Below, piece by piece: positions 1-8,464 of a stretch of 64,000 bases of DNA. This DNA is from Allorhizobium ampelinum S4 (GTDB lineage Bacteria > Pseudomonadota > Alphaproteobacteria > Rhizobiales > Rhizobiaceae). The position numbers were made by a program, and so were the translations under genes. Each line of letters begins with the position of its first letter. The first letter of the stretch is position 1. The notes under the pieces are model-generated. The model was not told where the DNA came from and did not search any database. It worked only from the letters and a program-made list of their open reading frames with translations. The stretch spans positions 2,421,001-2,485,000 of the forward strand of contig NC_011989.1 of the NCBI RefSeq assembly GCF_000016285.1, in the 5' to 3' direction.

Positions 1-1521
1 ATAACGGCCATTGACGACCTTATCGGCTGTCCCTGTCTTGCCGCCGACATCGAGACCTGGGACACGCGCGCCACGGCCGGAGCCGTTAATGCCATTATAT
101 TCAAAGAGATAACGCATATCGGCGCTGGTGGATGGCTTAAGCACCGCCTCGGCCACTTCATTGGCCTCATCCACAGTGCGCGGCAGGAATGTCGGCTGGA
201 TCAACTTGCCGCCATTGATGAGCGCCGCACCGGCGACCGCTGTCTGCAGCGGCGTCGTCGCGACACCGTGGCCGAAGGAAATCGTGACCGAGCTGATCTT
301 CTTCCACTCACCCCGTGGCTGAGATGGCATTTTCACTTCCGGCAATTCCGTCTTCATCTTGGTCAGAAGACCCAGGCGGTTCAAATATTCCTTCTGTTCG
401 GGAATGCCGACCACGTCGATGATCTTTGCCGTACCGATATTGGAGGAATATTTGAAGATATCGGGAACGCTCAGGAATTTGCTCTGGCCGTGAAAATCGT
501 GGATGGTAAATCCACCGATCTTCAGCGGATAGCGTGCATCGAACACGTCGCTCAGTTTTACCCGACCGGTATCCAGACCCATCGCCATCGTGAAGGATTT
601 AAAGGTCGAGCCCATTTCGAACGTGCCGTTCGACATCCGGTTCAACCAGCCTTCCTTGGCACCTTCCTCCGGCTTGTTGGGATCGAAATCGGGATAAGAC
701 GCCATGCCCAGCACTTCGCCGGTCTCAACGTCCAGCACCACGGCACCCGCCGACTTGGCCTTGAAATTCACCTGGGCAGCGGCCACCACATCATGAACGA
801 TATTCTGGACGCGCAGGTCGATGGAGAGCTTGACCGGCTCCAGCGGCGCATTGCTGGTCATGCCGAGATCGGCCAGATCCGCCAGGCCCTGGTTGTCGAT
901 ATATTTTTCCATCCCGGCCATGCCGCGATTGTCGATATTGACGAAGCCAACAATATGGGCCGCTGTAGAACCGCCGGGATAGAAACGGCGAATTTCCGGC
1001 CGGAAACCAATGCCGGGAATGCCCAGCGCCAGGATCTGGCTCTGTTGCTTGGGCGTCAACTGACGGCGAAGCCACTGGAAATGCGATTTCGACGAGAGTT
1101 TCTTGTAGGTGTCGCGGCTGTCTAGGTCGGCCAGCACCGTTTGCAGCTTTTCAACGGCTTCATCGACATCGACAATCTTGTGCGGTTCTGCAAACAGCGA
1201 CACCGTCCTGATATCGGTGGCCAGAACCTGGCCATTGCGATCGAGAATATCGGGACGCGCCGCCATCAACCGATCCGGTGGCATGATGCTGGAGGTGCTT
1301 TCCGGATGGGCATAGCCGTATTGCACCAGCCGACCGCCGATTACGCCATAGACCAGCGTAAAACCGAGGATCAGCAGGCCGACGCGACGCTTGGCCATAT
1401 CGGCCTTGCGCTTGCCAGCGCCTTCGAACGCGCGGCCCTTGCCGCGCACAGCGCCACGGCGCACATCGGTGGAGAAATGGGCCCGGCTTTTCAGGAGCAT
1501 CATACGGGAAAGAAAAGTCAT
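1..1521 (-). CDS. ftsI: Peptidoglycan transpeptidase FtsI (PBP3), C-terminus cut by window edge
   Basis: Division-specific class B penicillin-binding protein that cross-links septal peptidoglycan in the periplasm, anchored by one N-terminal membrane helix (about residues 44-66). The 507 codons visible read open to the left edge, so the last part of the transpeptidase domain is missing. All three active-site motifs are present: STFK with nucleophile Ser305, SSN at 359-361 and KTGT starting at Lys495. An N-terminal basic cytoplasmic tail and a PBP dimerisation region precede the catalytic domain. The start ATG overlaps the ftsL stop as ATGA, which shows translational coupling in the mraZ-rsmH-ftsL-ftsI operon. 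The identification is secure. Confidence 0.96.
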   Translation of the reverse strand, partial: MTFLSRMMLLKSRAHFSTDVRRGAVRGKGRAFEGAGKRKADMAKRRVGLLILGFTLVYGVIGGRLVQYGYAHPESTSSIMPPDRLMAARPDILDRNGQVLATDIRTVSLFAEPHKIVDVDEAVEKLQTVLADLDSRDTYKKLSSKSHFQWLRRQLTPKQQSQILALGIPGIGFRPEIRRFYPGGSTAAHIVGFVNIDNRGMAGMEKYIDNQGLADLADLGMTSNAPLEPVKLSIDLRVQNIVHDVVAAAQVNFKAKSAGAVVLDVETGEVLGMASYPDFDPNKPEEGAKEGWLNRMSNGTFEMGSTFKSFTMAMGLDTGRVKLSDVFDARYPLKIGGFTIHDFHGQSKFLSVPDIFKYSSNIGTAKIIDVVGIPEQKEYLNRLGLLTKMKTELPEVKMPSQPRGEWKKISSVTISFGHGVATTPLQTAVAGAALINGGKLIQPTFLPRTVDEANEVAEAVLKPSTSADMRYLFEYNGINGSGRGARVPGLDVGGKTGTADKVVNGRY

Positions 1522-1940
1522 CAGCGTTTCACCGATCCGGTTATGACCTTATCCATCGGCACTGGGACCGGCTTACCATTCACAATCTTAATACCATCGG
1601 CGATCTTGGGACCGCCTGTCTTTGCCGCCGGGGCCTGTACCACAGGCACCTGGGATTTCAACATCGGCAATTCATTGGCCCGCGCCAACTGGTTGGGATC
1701 GGTTTGCTGGAGCTTCAGCTCCTGACCGAAAGTATTGGCCAGTTTTTCGAGGCGGTTCGGCTGGGTCAACAAGGCCCAGTCGGCCTGGAGAAGCTCGATC
1801 GTATCCTTCTCCAGCTTGATCTCGGCTTCGATGCGCTTCAGATCCTGCACTTTCTCATCGGTATTGTGCTTGATCTGGTAAGTCACGGCTGCCGCTGCCG
1901 CCATGGCGCCGATCATCACGATGTCAAAGGTTCGCAGCAT
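1521..1940 (-). CDS. ftsL: Cell division protein FtsL
   Basis: Small bitopic division protein (139 residues) that works with FtsB and FtsQ to activate the septal synthase. A short cytoplasmic start is followed by a hydrophobic segment (about residues 7-20), then a charged heptad-like region (about 28-75) that fits the periplasmic coiled coil. The alphaproteobacterial C-terminal tail is rich in Pro, Ala and Lys. FtsL sequences diverge quickly, so the call rests on length, topology and position between rsmH and ftsI. It overlaps the ftsI start by the ATGA arrangement and lies 3 bp after the rsmH coding region in the transcription direction. Confidence 0.9.
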   Translation of the reverse strand: MLRTFDIVMIGAMAAAAAVTYQIKHNTDEKVQDLKRIEAEIKLEKDTIELLQADWALLTQPNRLEKLANTFGQELKLQQTDPNQLARANELPMLKSQVPVVQAPAAKTGGPKIADGIKIVNGKPVPVPMDKVITGSVKR

Positions 1941-1943
1941 GGC

Positions 1944-2969
1944 TCAGGCCCCCAATCGCTCGATTTCCGCGAGATCCGGCAAATCGAAAATGGAAAAATC
2001 GGCCTTCATGGCTGGATGCGCGGTACGGATGCCCGCGCGTAGTTTTGCAGAACGGGCACGAGGATTGATCTCGGCCTCCTCTTCGGTGGCTGTTACCATT
2101 CCCTTACCGACCGGCTCAAAGGTTGCCGGACGCTCGAACGCCATGGGCATATGCCGCGAACCGGCGGCCTTGCCGGAACGGTCTGAGAAGAATTTCTTGA
2201 CGATTCGGTCTTCAAGCGAATGAAAGGTGACGACAACCAGCCGCCCCCCCGGCTTCAAGGCCCGCTCGGCGGCAAACAGCGCCTCGGCCAATTCGCCAAG
2301 CTCGTCATTGACGAAAACCCGCAGCGCCTGAAACACCCGCGTCGCCGGATGGATCTTGTCCTTCGCCTTGCGTGGGGTGACGATCTCAATCATGCCCGCC
2401 AGATCGCGCGTGGTCTGGAAAGGATGATTGACCCGGCGCTTTTCGATAGCGCGGGCAATTCGTCCGGATTGCTTTTCCTCGCCCAGAAAGCCGAAAATCC
2501 TGATGAGGTCGCCAACCTTGGCTCGGTTGACGACATCGGCGGCAGACACACCCGTGCCGGACATCCGCATATCAAGCGGCCCGTTGCGCTGGAAGGAAAA
2601 CCCACGCTCGGCCTCATCGATCTGCATGGAGGAAACGCCGATATCGAGAACGATGCCATCCAGCCCGCCTTCGGGGGCAAAATTATCCAGCGTGGAAAAC
2701 CGGGTATGATGAAGCGTGAGACGACCGGCGCGAGCGGCGACCATGGCTTGCCCGCCAGCAATCGCATTCGGATCACGGTCAAGCGCGATGACATCGGCAC
2801 CAGTATCGAGAATAGCTGAGGTATAGCCACCCGCCCCAAACGTGCCATCCAGGATGACCTTACCGGCAGAGGGCTCGAGGGCTTCTATGACAGGCTCGAG
2901 AAGAACCGGAATGTGACGGACCGGTCCGCCTTCGGCTTCAGCATACCCTCCGCCAAGATCCGTCACCAT
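1944..2969 (-). CDS. rsmH: 16S rRNA (cytosine(1402)-N(4))-methyltransferase RsmH
   Basis: SAM-dependent methyltransferase that N4-methylates C1402 in the 16S rRNA decoding centre (formerly MraW). The 341-residue product starts with the family block HIPVLLEPV (19-27), followed by the SAM loop [11 protein letters not shown] (40-50). The later family blocks [23 protein letters not shown] and [10 protein letters not shown] are all present. The reading frame stays open upstream through mraZ in another frame. ATG at 2969 is chosen because it gives the family's normal N-terminus and avoids overlapping mraZ. It is the second gene of the dcw operon. Confidence 0.95.
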   Translation of the reverse strand: MVTDLGGGYAEAEGGPVRHIPVLLEPVIEALEPSAGKVILDGTFGAGGYTSAILDTGADVIALDRDPNAIAGGQAMVAARAGRLTLHHTRFSTLDNFAPEGGLDGIVLDIGVSSMQIDEAERGFSFQRNGPLDMRMSGTGVSAADVVNRAKVGDLIRIFGFLGEEKQSGRIARAIEKRRVNHPFQTTRDLAGMIEIVTPRKAKDKIHPATRVFQALRVFVNDELGELAEALFAAERALKPGGRLVVVTFHSLEDRIVKKFFSDRSGKAAGSRHMPMAFERPATFEPVGKGMVTATEEEAEINPRARSAKLRAGIRTAHPAMKADFSIFDLPDLAEIERLGA

Positions 2970-2986
2970 TCCGCTTCTCCGCCTTA

Positions 2987-3023
2987 GACTATCTCCCTTT
3001 TTCTTTGAAAAAGGGAGATAGTC
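2987..3023. repeat. Perfect 16-bp inverted repeat between mraZ and rsmH
   Basis: The left arm GACTATCTCCCTTTTT (2987-3002) is an exact reverse complement of 3008-3023, with the 5-nt loop CTTTG. It would form a strong RNA hairpin inside the mraZ-rsmH message, ending 18 bp upstream of the rsmH start. It could act as a processing or stabilising hairpin, or as a partial terminator that lowers downstream expression. The last two are inference. Confidence 0.8.
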
Positions 3024-3040
3024 CACATCATTGCATTTGC

Positions 3041-3084
3041 GCATTTCCGGACGGAAAACCGTTTTCCACTTTTCCTGGAAATGC
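3041..3084. repeat. 44-bp palindromic intergenic repeat (copy 1)
   Basis: Bounded by GCATTTCC and GGAAATGC inverted ends, with an inner CGGAAAACCG block. The same 44-bp unit recurs at 62574-62617 and 62636-62679 with only a few differences. It resembles the short palindromic intergenic elements (RIME-like) known in Rhizobiaceae. This copy abuts the mraZ stop codon at 3086. Confidence 0.8.
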
Positions 3085-3085
3085 T

Positions 3086-3526
3086 CTAACTTGAACCCGC
3101 CCTCTTCAGACCGAGCGCCTTTCTTGCCGCCGCCTGCGCCTCGTGAAACGCCTGCGGCTGCCACACTTGAAAATGATCCGAACGACCGACAAAGGTCACC
3201 TCGGACGTAATACCCGTAAAGTCGCGGATAAAATCCGTGACCATCAGCCGCCCCTCGCTGTCGAGGCGCATGAAAACGCCGCCGCCATGTACGAGAAGCG
3301 ACATCTCGTTGGCAACCGACGAAAACGGATCCTCGCCGACAATTTGCCGCTCGTAACGCTCCAGCAGATCCGGCCCACCGATACTGATCGCCGGAAAGGT
3401 GAAATCCTGGAAGCAATACAACTCCTGAATTTCTCTGGCCGCCAGAACAGCACGGAACGCCGCCGGAACGGAAACCCGCCCCTTCGTATCGATCCGGTTC
3501 GTCGCATTGGACAAGAAGCGGTTCAT
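3086..3526 (-). CDS. mraZ: Transcriptional regulator MraZ
   Basis: DNA-binding regulator of the division and cell-wall cluster and its first gene. The protein (146 residues) has two tandem AbrB-like repeats, with the signatures [13 protein letters not shown] (about 13-25) and [15 protein letters not shown] (about 88-102), the normal MraZ architecture and length. In enterobacteria MraZ binds TGGGN direct repeats upstream of its own gene. Four TGGG units at exact 10-bp spacing lie about 180 bp upstream here (3703-3736), so autoregulation is likely. No strong Shine-Dalgarno is seen. Confidence 0.95.
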   Translation of the reverse strand: MNRFLSNATNRIDTKGRVSVPAAFRAVLAAREIQELYCFQDFTFPAISIGGPDLLERYERQIVGEDPFSSVANEMSLLVHGGGVFMRLDSEGRLMVTDFIRDFTGITSEVTFVGRSDHFQVWQPQAFHEAQAAARKALGLKRAGSS

Positions 3527-3702
3527 TACGCGCTACCGCCGCCCCTTTTCGATCAACGCGGTCCACACACCCGCATTTCCATTGATACACCCGAGCCGAC
3601 AAGCCCCTTGCCGCTAGGACGAAACAGGAAAAATAGCCACTCCAGGCCTGCTTCTCAGTCTCGCATGTCGGGGCTGTTATCCGCCCCTCGGCAGTGCACT
3701 TA

Positions 3703-3736
3703 TGGGATAACATGGGACACCATGGGCGTCAATGGG
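3703..3736. promoter_or_regulatory. Candidate MraZ-box array: four TGGG repeats, 10-bp period
   Basis: On the + strand TGGG begins at 3703, 3713, 3723 and 3733, each followed by six non-conserved bases. This is the TGGGN-N5 arrangement described for MraZ operators. The array lies upstream of mraZ, on the strand opposite to its coding strand. The regular spacing is seen directly; MraZ binding is inferred. Confidence 0.7.
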
Positions 3737-3879
3737 ATTAGGGTTGGCAAACCAGTCTACTTCATCGGAAATTTATAACCCGTTAAGATTAATGAATGGT
3801 TATTATGGCTTGACGGAAGCAAGCCACCCATATCCGCAAGTATGCTTTCTAATAATATGAAAATAAACGAAAATTAGCA

Positions 3880-3910
3880 AAAGAGGGAAAAAGGGGCGCA
3901 ACGGCGCCTA
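3880..3910 (-). terminator. Probable rho-independent terminator of rnpB
   Basis: Read leftward, a GGCGC/GCGCC stem (3895-3908) with a 4-nt loop is followed by a run of T residues (A-run at 3884-3892 on the + strand). It lies about 50 nt beyond the mature 3' end of the RNase P RNA. Confidence 0.6.
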
Positions 3911-3956
3911 TGGTTTTTCAACCTCAAGCAAGGCCTCCGCACGGCCCTCGGCAGGA

Positions 3957-4360
3957 AATACCAGTCGGCCTGTAAGCCGGGTTCTGTATGGCCCCGGTTT
4001 CCCGGAACGTGGCAGCCATTCATCTGGGACGATACTTGCGCACCGCCTCTCGCAACCCACCCGGATGACTGGCCCGAAAACCGGCTGTAGCGCAACTTGC
4101 GTTGCACCCGCGTCATCCCTATTCGGTCTTGCTCCCGGTGGGGTTTACCATGCCGTCCCTGTCACCAGCGACGCGGTGGGCTCTTACCCCACCCTTTCAC
4201 CCTTACCCCGATAAACGGGGCGGTCTGCTTTCTGTGGCACTTTCCCTGAGGTCGCCCTCGCCGGACGTTATCCGGCACCGTGTTTCCGTGGAGCCCGGAC
4301 TTTCCTCACCCTACCGCCTTTCGGCATTGGTAAAGCGCGGCTGCCCGGCCGACTGGTTCG
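3957..4360 (-). ncRNA. rnpB: RNase P RNA, bacterial type A
   Basis: Catalytic RNA of RNase P, which trims 5' leaders from tRNA precursors. Read on the minus strand it contains the universal core GAGGAAAGTCCGGGCTCCA near its 5' end and an ACAGAA-containing segment near its 3' end. The terminal helix P1 closes perfectly: 3961-3970 (CCAGTCGGCC) is the reverse complement of 4347-4356. The length of about 400 nt is normal. The ends are set by P1 plus a few bases and are accurate to about 5 nt. Confidence 0.95.
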
Positions 4361-4406
4361 GCGTGATTAACGGAGACATCTGGAGAAAGCCACCGAAATC
4401 ATGCGC

Positions 4407-5600
4407 TCAAACGAAAACAGGCGTGAAATCTGCATCATACTCCTCATGGACAATCGTGCCGCGCAGGATCAACTCGGCACCCAGCCGGCCAATTTCGTCC
4501 GAGCTTTTCGCCGCCGCCCCGCAGCCGCCAGTCAGCACCGCGATGCGTGGGCTGTCGCTAAACCCGATGGCCGGATAGCCACTGCCCGTAAAGGAGGTCA
4601 CGCAGGAGGCCATCGACACCGGCGCCTGGGCAACGCCCGGCACCAGCGATCTGCAAATGCGCGCCAGATGATCACGCGCGCTTTCCCGTCCGCCACCCCT
4701 GAACCAGGCGCGGATTTCGGGCTCGGTCTTCAGCCTGACATCATCGGGATCGCCGCCGATCTTGAGATAGGTTTTACCATCAGGGTAGCGCACGGGCGGC
4801 AGCAGATAGATATGATCGCGTGGATTGGACGGCTCGTGAATGAGCGACGGCATACCGTGATAGGCGGGCAGATCCTGATCGGCGATTTCGAAAAAGGTCA
4901 CCGTGCGGGCATAAACCGACAGATCAATCCGGCGCGGCAACAGTCTTTCGGCAATGGAAAATCCGCCCGTGGCAACCAGCAGCTTTTCGGCTTTCAACGC
5001 CTTGCCGCCTGCGGTCGTGACCACCGCATGGCCGCCCTCGTCGCGAATGTCTATGACCACATCGTTGATCAGAGATGCCCCCGCCCGAGCAGCCAGCTCC
5101 GACTGGGCCTCCACCAAACGGCGCGGATTGACGTAGCCGGCGTGATGCGCCTCATAAATCCCAATGGAAACAGGCTCGAACCGGAAATAACTGAAACGCT
5201 CGGCAAGACCGGCATGGTCGAAAGACTGGGTGGAAACGCCGAGCCCTTCGGCAGCGCGCGCCGCCTTGGCGACATAGTCGGAATGACCATCCGGGCTCGT
5301 TCCGACGATCAGGCAACCAGCCTCGTGGTAAAACCGGATGCCGCTCTGCTGTTCGATTTCACTATAGCGGGCAATCGACGCATGCGCGAGCTTTGCCCAG
5401 ACAGGATCGCTATCGATGGTACGGGTGATTCGCGCTTCGTCGTAATGGCTGGCAAAGACGCCTTCGTGGCTTTGCTTGTCAGCGGGCTCATCCGGCCCGA
5501 CCAGTGCCACGCCATCCGTTTGCAGTGCCAGATGCCGCGCCGCCGCCGCACCCATCATACCGCGTCCGATAATGAGATATTTGAAAACCTGATCCATCAT
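4407..5600 (-). CDS. FAD-dependent oxidoreductase of the DAO/sarcosine-oxidase type
   Basis: Protein of 397 residues with an N-terminal dinucleotide-binding fold (GRGMMG at 12-17) typical of the DAO superfamily, which oxidises amines and amino acids using FAD. The C-terminal segment around TGGCGAAAKSSDEIG fits the second FAD-contact region of monomeric sarcosine-oxidase-like proteins. The substrate cannot be told from sequence. It stands alone between rnpB and a transglycosylase gene. Two ATGs are adjacent (5600 and 5597) and the first is given. Confidence 0.82.
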   Translation of the reverse strand: MMDQVFKYLIIGRGMMGAAAARHLALQTDGVALVGPDEPADKQSHEGVFASHYDEARITRTIDSDPVWAKLAHASIARYSEIEQQSGIRFYHEAGCLIVGTSPDGHSDYVAKAARAAEGLGVSTQSFDHAGLAERFSYFRFEPVSIGIYEAHHAGYVNPRRLVEAQSELAARAGASLINDVVIDIRDEGGHAVVTTAGGKALKAEKLLVATGGFSIAERLLPRRIDLSVYARTVTFFEIADQDLPAYHGMPSLIHEPSNPRDHIYLLPPVRYPDGKTYLKIGGDPDDVRLKTEPEIRAWFRGGGRESARDHLARICRSLVPGVAQAPVSMASCVTSFTGSGYPAIGFSDSPRIAVLTGGCGAAAKSSDEIGRLGAELILRGTIVHEEYDADFTPVFV

Positions 5601-5762
5601 GCCGCTCGTCCAAAATGATTTGCCAATTGGATAGCATTATCGATCAGACTTGCCACATAGTTTGATTGATCTGACGCAAGAACCGGCAGAAACTGCGGTT
5701 CTTGCGTGATCGTCAAACCCGATCACCCCACAAGATCGGCAGAGGGGACGCTGTCAGCGTTT

Positions 5763-6356
5763 TCAGCTATTTTCCAGCGCAGCTTCCACCTGACCGCAAT
5801 ATTGTTTGGAAACCGGGTTCATGCGTGTCGCGCCGTGGCCGGCATTATAGCGCAGGATGGCGCCGCAAGTATCGCCGCCGCCGAGCTGGTGGGCCATGGC
5901 GAGATATTTCATCCCATATTTGAGATTGGTGGATGGGTCGTAAAGCCCGGCGACAGTACCGGTATAGCCCATGGCGCGGGCGGTGGCGGGCTTGATCTGC
6001 ATCAGGCCGACTTCGCCATGCGTGCCGCGCGCTTTCGGATTGAAGCCGCTTTCGATTTTCACCACGGCGCTGGCCAGTTCCACCGGCACGCCATATTGCT
6101 TGGCATAGGACGAGATCAGGGCATGATAGGGCGCCTTGCCAGCAGCCCCCTGCATATCGGCTTTCTGATCATCAGTCCCGGTTTTATTCGAGAGCCTGGT
6201 TTTCTCCAGAGGCTTGGCGAGGTCGGCTTGCTGTTTATTGGCACGCAACATGTCCATCAGGGTCAAGCCCTTGCCGGCATCAGCCGCCTCGGCTTGGGAA
6301 ACAGCAGACATAGAAACGGCGATGCATGCCGCGGCAGCGAAAAGCGAGGTTTTCAT
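5763..6356 (-). CDS. Secreted SLT-family lytic transglycosylase
   Basis: Predicted 197-residue periplasmic enzyme that cleaves the glycan strand of peptidoglycan to form 1,6-anhydromuramyl ends. A signal peptide covers about residues 1-24 (AEA cleavage region). The SLT domain follows from about residue 78, with the catalytic ES pair at Glu102, then GEVGLMQIKP and an AILRYNAG block. ATG at 6356 is chosen because it places the positively charged start directly before the hydrophobic core. The open frame could extend 18 codons further upstream. Several other wall hydrolases lie nearby, but not in the same operon. Confidence 0.86.
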   Translation of the reverse strand: MKTSLFAAAACIAVSMSAVSQAEAADAGKGLTLMDMLRANKQQADLAKPLEKTRLSNKTGTDDQKADMQGAAGKAPYHALISSYAKQYGVPVELASAVVKIESGFNPKARGTHGEVGLMQIKPATARAMGYTGTVAGLYDPSTNLKYGMKYLAMAHQLGGGDTCGAILRYNAGHGATRMNPVSKQYCGQVEAALENS

Positions 6357-6651
6357 GAAAAAAGTCAGTCTCCAGACAAAGGGGCGGACACGGATGCCAG
6401 CAAAGCGCACTATTTACCCGTCCACTGCCCAGCAAAGGACAGCGATGTTCATCGCCCTCATCGTTGATATTTGCGAAAGACTTCCATTTCGGAAATCACA
6501 TTCGCTGTTCATCTCAACCGCTGCCGAGGAATACCATGGCTGCGACGGCTGCTGTTAGACAGACTCAATAAGGAAATCCTATGGCATGGCAAAAAGAGGT
6601 GATTTTCGACCCTGCCGAAAGCCGTCTGCGGACGACAACAGCCCGCAATCC

Positions 6652-7410
6652 TCAGCTGAAACGCGGCAACGCCGCCAGCAGACGATGCAGGGTGTCGATG
6701 GTCGAATAATCAGCCACGCCATCGACCTTGGAGGGGCGGAAATGCAGCTGGAAACTTCTGACGACACCCTCGGTCACAGCATCAAAATCCGCATTTATTT
6801 CAACAGGGTATCCATAGAGAGACAACATGGATTGCAATGCCTCGACCGGCTGGCCGCGATCGCCTCTCTGGAAGAACCGGCCACCAGTGATCGCGGTTGG
6901 TTCCACCCAATGCCCTACGCCCAGGGCGTGTAGCTGATCCCAGGGGAAATGTTCGCCCGGATCGACCTTGCGAACCGGGGCAATATCGGAGTGGGCCAGC
7001 ACCCGCTCCGGGGCGATGGACCAGCGACTTGCACAATCAAGACACAATTGCGCGACGGCATCCACCTGTTTTTCGGGATAATCCGGCAGAGACGGATGTC
7101 CGGCATTGGCAATCTCGATACCAATTGAGCGGGAATTGATATCGGTCGCGCCTGCCCAGAAACTCTTGCCGGCATGCCAGGCTCGGCGGCTTTCCGGCAC
7201 CATCTGCACGACATCACCGTTTTCACGCACCAGATAATGGCTGGAAACCTGGCTTTCCACAGTGCAGAGCCAGGAGAGTGCTGCCTCTTCGCTGGGCATG
7301 CCGGTATAATGCAGAATGATGGTGTCAGGGGCCGCGCATTCGATGCGCTCACCGTGATTCGGGGATGGCACCACCACGGCGTCTGGATAATCGGCGATGA
7401 ATGCAGTCAT
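6652..7410 (-). CDS. N-acetylmuramoyl-L-alanine amidase, AmpD-like with peptidoglycan-binding domain
   Basis: Zinc amidase that removes the stem peptide from muramic acid or anhydro-muropeptides, a step in wall recycling. In the 252-residue product the zinc ligands fit AmpD: His34 (in ILHYTG), His140 (in LAHSD) and Asp150, with Glu99 and Lys148 at the catalytic positions. A PG_binding_1 domain occupies about 178-245, which cytosolic E. coli AmpD lacks. No signal peptide is apparent, so a cytoplasmic recycling role is plausible. Its ATG overlaps the stop of the upstream J-domain gene (ATGA), which indicates an operon. Confidence 0.9.
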   Translation of the reverse strand: MTAFIADYPDAVVVPSPNHGERIECAAPDTIILHYTGMPSEEAALSWLCTVESQVSSHYLVRENGDVVQMVPESRRAWHAGKSFWAGATDINSRSIGIEIANAGHPSLPDYPEKQVDAVAQLCLDCASRWSIAPERVLAHSDIAPVRKVDPGEHFPWDQLHALGVGHWVEPTAITGGRFFQRGDRGQPVEALQSMLSLYGYPVEINADFDAVTEGVVRSFQLHFRPSKVDGVADYSTIDTLHRLLAALPRFS

Positions 7411-8144
7411 GCGGCCCGGCGTTCCTTTTCAATCGCGGCATAGGCTGCGTTGAAACTGGCCATGCGTTGATGGGCAGCGGCGTGCATTTCCACTGGCAGG
7501 CCGCGCGCATGCAGCCGGTCGGGATGGTGCTCAGAGGCCAGCGCCCGGTAGCGTTTGCGAATCGTGCCAAAATCATCGCTGCGCGACACGCCGAGAATAC
7601 CGTAGGGGTCCTGGTCGGGCGCGAGATGACGGGCAGAAATCTGTTCGAAGCGATCCTCACCAATCTCGAAAATTTCGGCGATGCGAGAGAGAAAAGCCAA
7701 TTCCTTCTCGTGGATCAGCCCATCCGCCGTGGCGATGTGAAACAGGGCATCGACAATCTCTTCAAGCACCGGGCAGCCTCTGGTGCGCGAGCCGCAGAGA
7801 TTGGCGAGCTTTTCGGCATAGGCCTCGTAACCGGCAATATCCTGCTTGGCAAGATTATAAAGGCGCGCGACATTACGGGCCTCTTCCGGCGGAAAATCGA
7901 AAATGCTGCGAAACGCATTGACCTCAGCCTGCGACACGACGCCATCGGCCTTGGCCATCTTGGCCGAAAGCGCGATGATCGCCACGGAAAAAGACACGCG
8001 CCTGCGCGTTTCCGGATCGCCCTCAAAGACGGTGCGGATCGCTTCGACAATCGACGACAAGGCATTGCCAGCCGCGTCGCTGACCGCGCCGAGCAGCCGC
8101 TCCCAGAGGGACGATAATTGTTGGCAAGCGAAATCGAAAATCAT
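7407..8144 (-). CDS. TerB/DjlA-like J-domain co-chaperone
   Basis: Protein of 245 residues with an N-terminal TerB-like helical domain (about 40-170, with acidic-aromatic repeats such as AKADGVVSQAE and ATADGLIHEKE) and a C-terminal J domain. The essential HPD tripeptide lies at 207-209 (SEHHPDRLH). This order matches DjlA-type proteins that stimulate DnaK ATPase, though the hydrophobic N-terminal anchor of enteric DjlA is weak or absent here. It is first in a two-gene operon with the AmpD-like amidase. Confidence 0.85.
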   Translation of the reverse strand: MIFDFACQQLSSLWERLLGAVSDAAGNALSSIVEAIRTVFEGDPETRRRVSFSVAIIALSAKMAKADGVVSQAEVNAFRSIFDFPPEEARNVARLYNLAKQDIAGYEAYAEKLANLCGSRTRGCPVLEEIVDALFHIATADGLIHEKELAFLSRIAEIFEIGEDRFEQISARHLAPDQDPYGILGVSRSDDFGTIRKRYRALASEHHPDRLHARGLPVEMHAAAHQRMASFNAAYAAIEKERRAA

Positions 8145-8464
8145 TTTGACAGATTGACCAAATTATCACTTGAAATGCAAGAGAAGCACCCCACTGTTTC
8201 GGGTTAAACTTTGTTCACTTTCCGGGTTTTACCGCAGTGCAGAATCAGCGGATGCTTCACGTCTTCGTTGGCATACTAGCTTTTCCACAAGCCTCCCGCT
8301 TACCGCTTTCCATTTGAAACGATTATATTTCCGCGGCTGATGACATTTCCACGAAACTGCGGATTTTGTTCAATTTTTCGCTTTACAGCATCCGGCCTCT
8401 GTCGCATCCATTGGCACCATTTCGTAAACGTCTGCGGCACTTTGTCCGCAAGAAGGAGGATTTG
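8145..8464. other. Divergent intergenic region between the J-domain gene and pfp
   Basis: Promoters for both directions should lie in these 320 bp. The only motif noticed is TTTGAAACGATTATA at 8313-8327, which loosely resembles half of a LacI-family palindrome used by sugar-metabolism regulators. That is a weak match. No open frame here has support. Confidence 0.4.

Noticed and set aside
1944..3713. Extended rsmH frame of 589 codons
   Set aside because: The extra 248 codons overlap mraZ and lie outside the family; the usual N-terminus begins at 2969.
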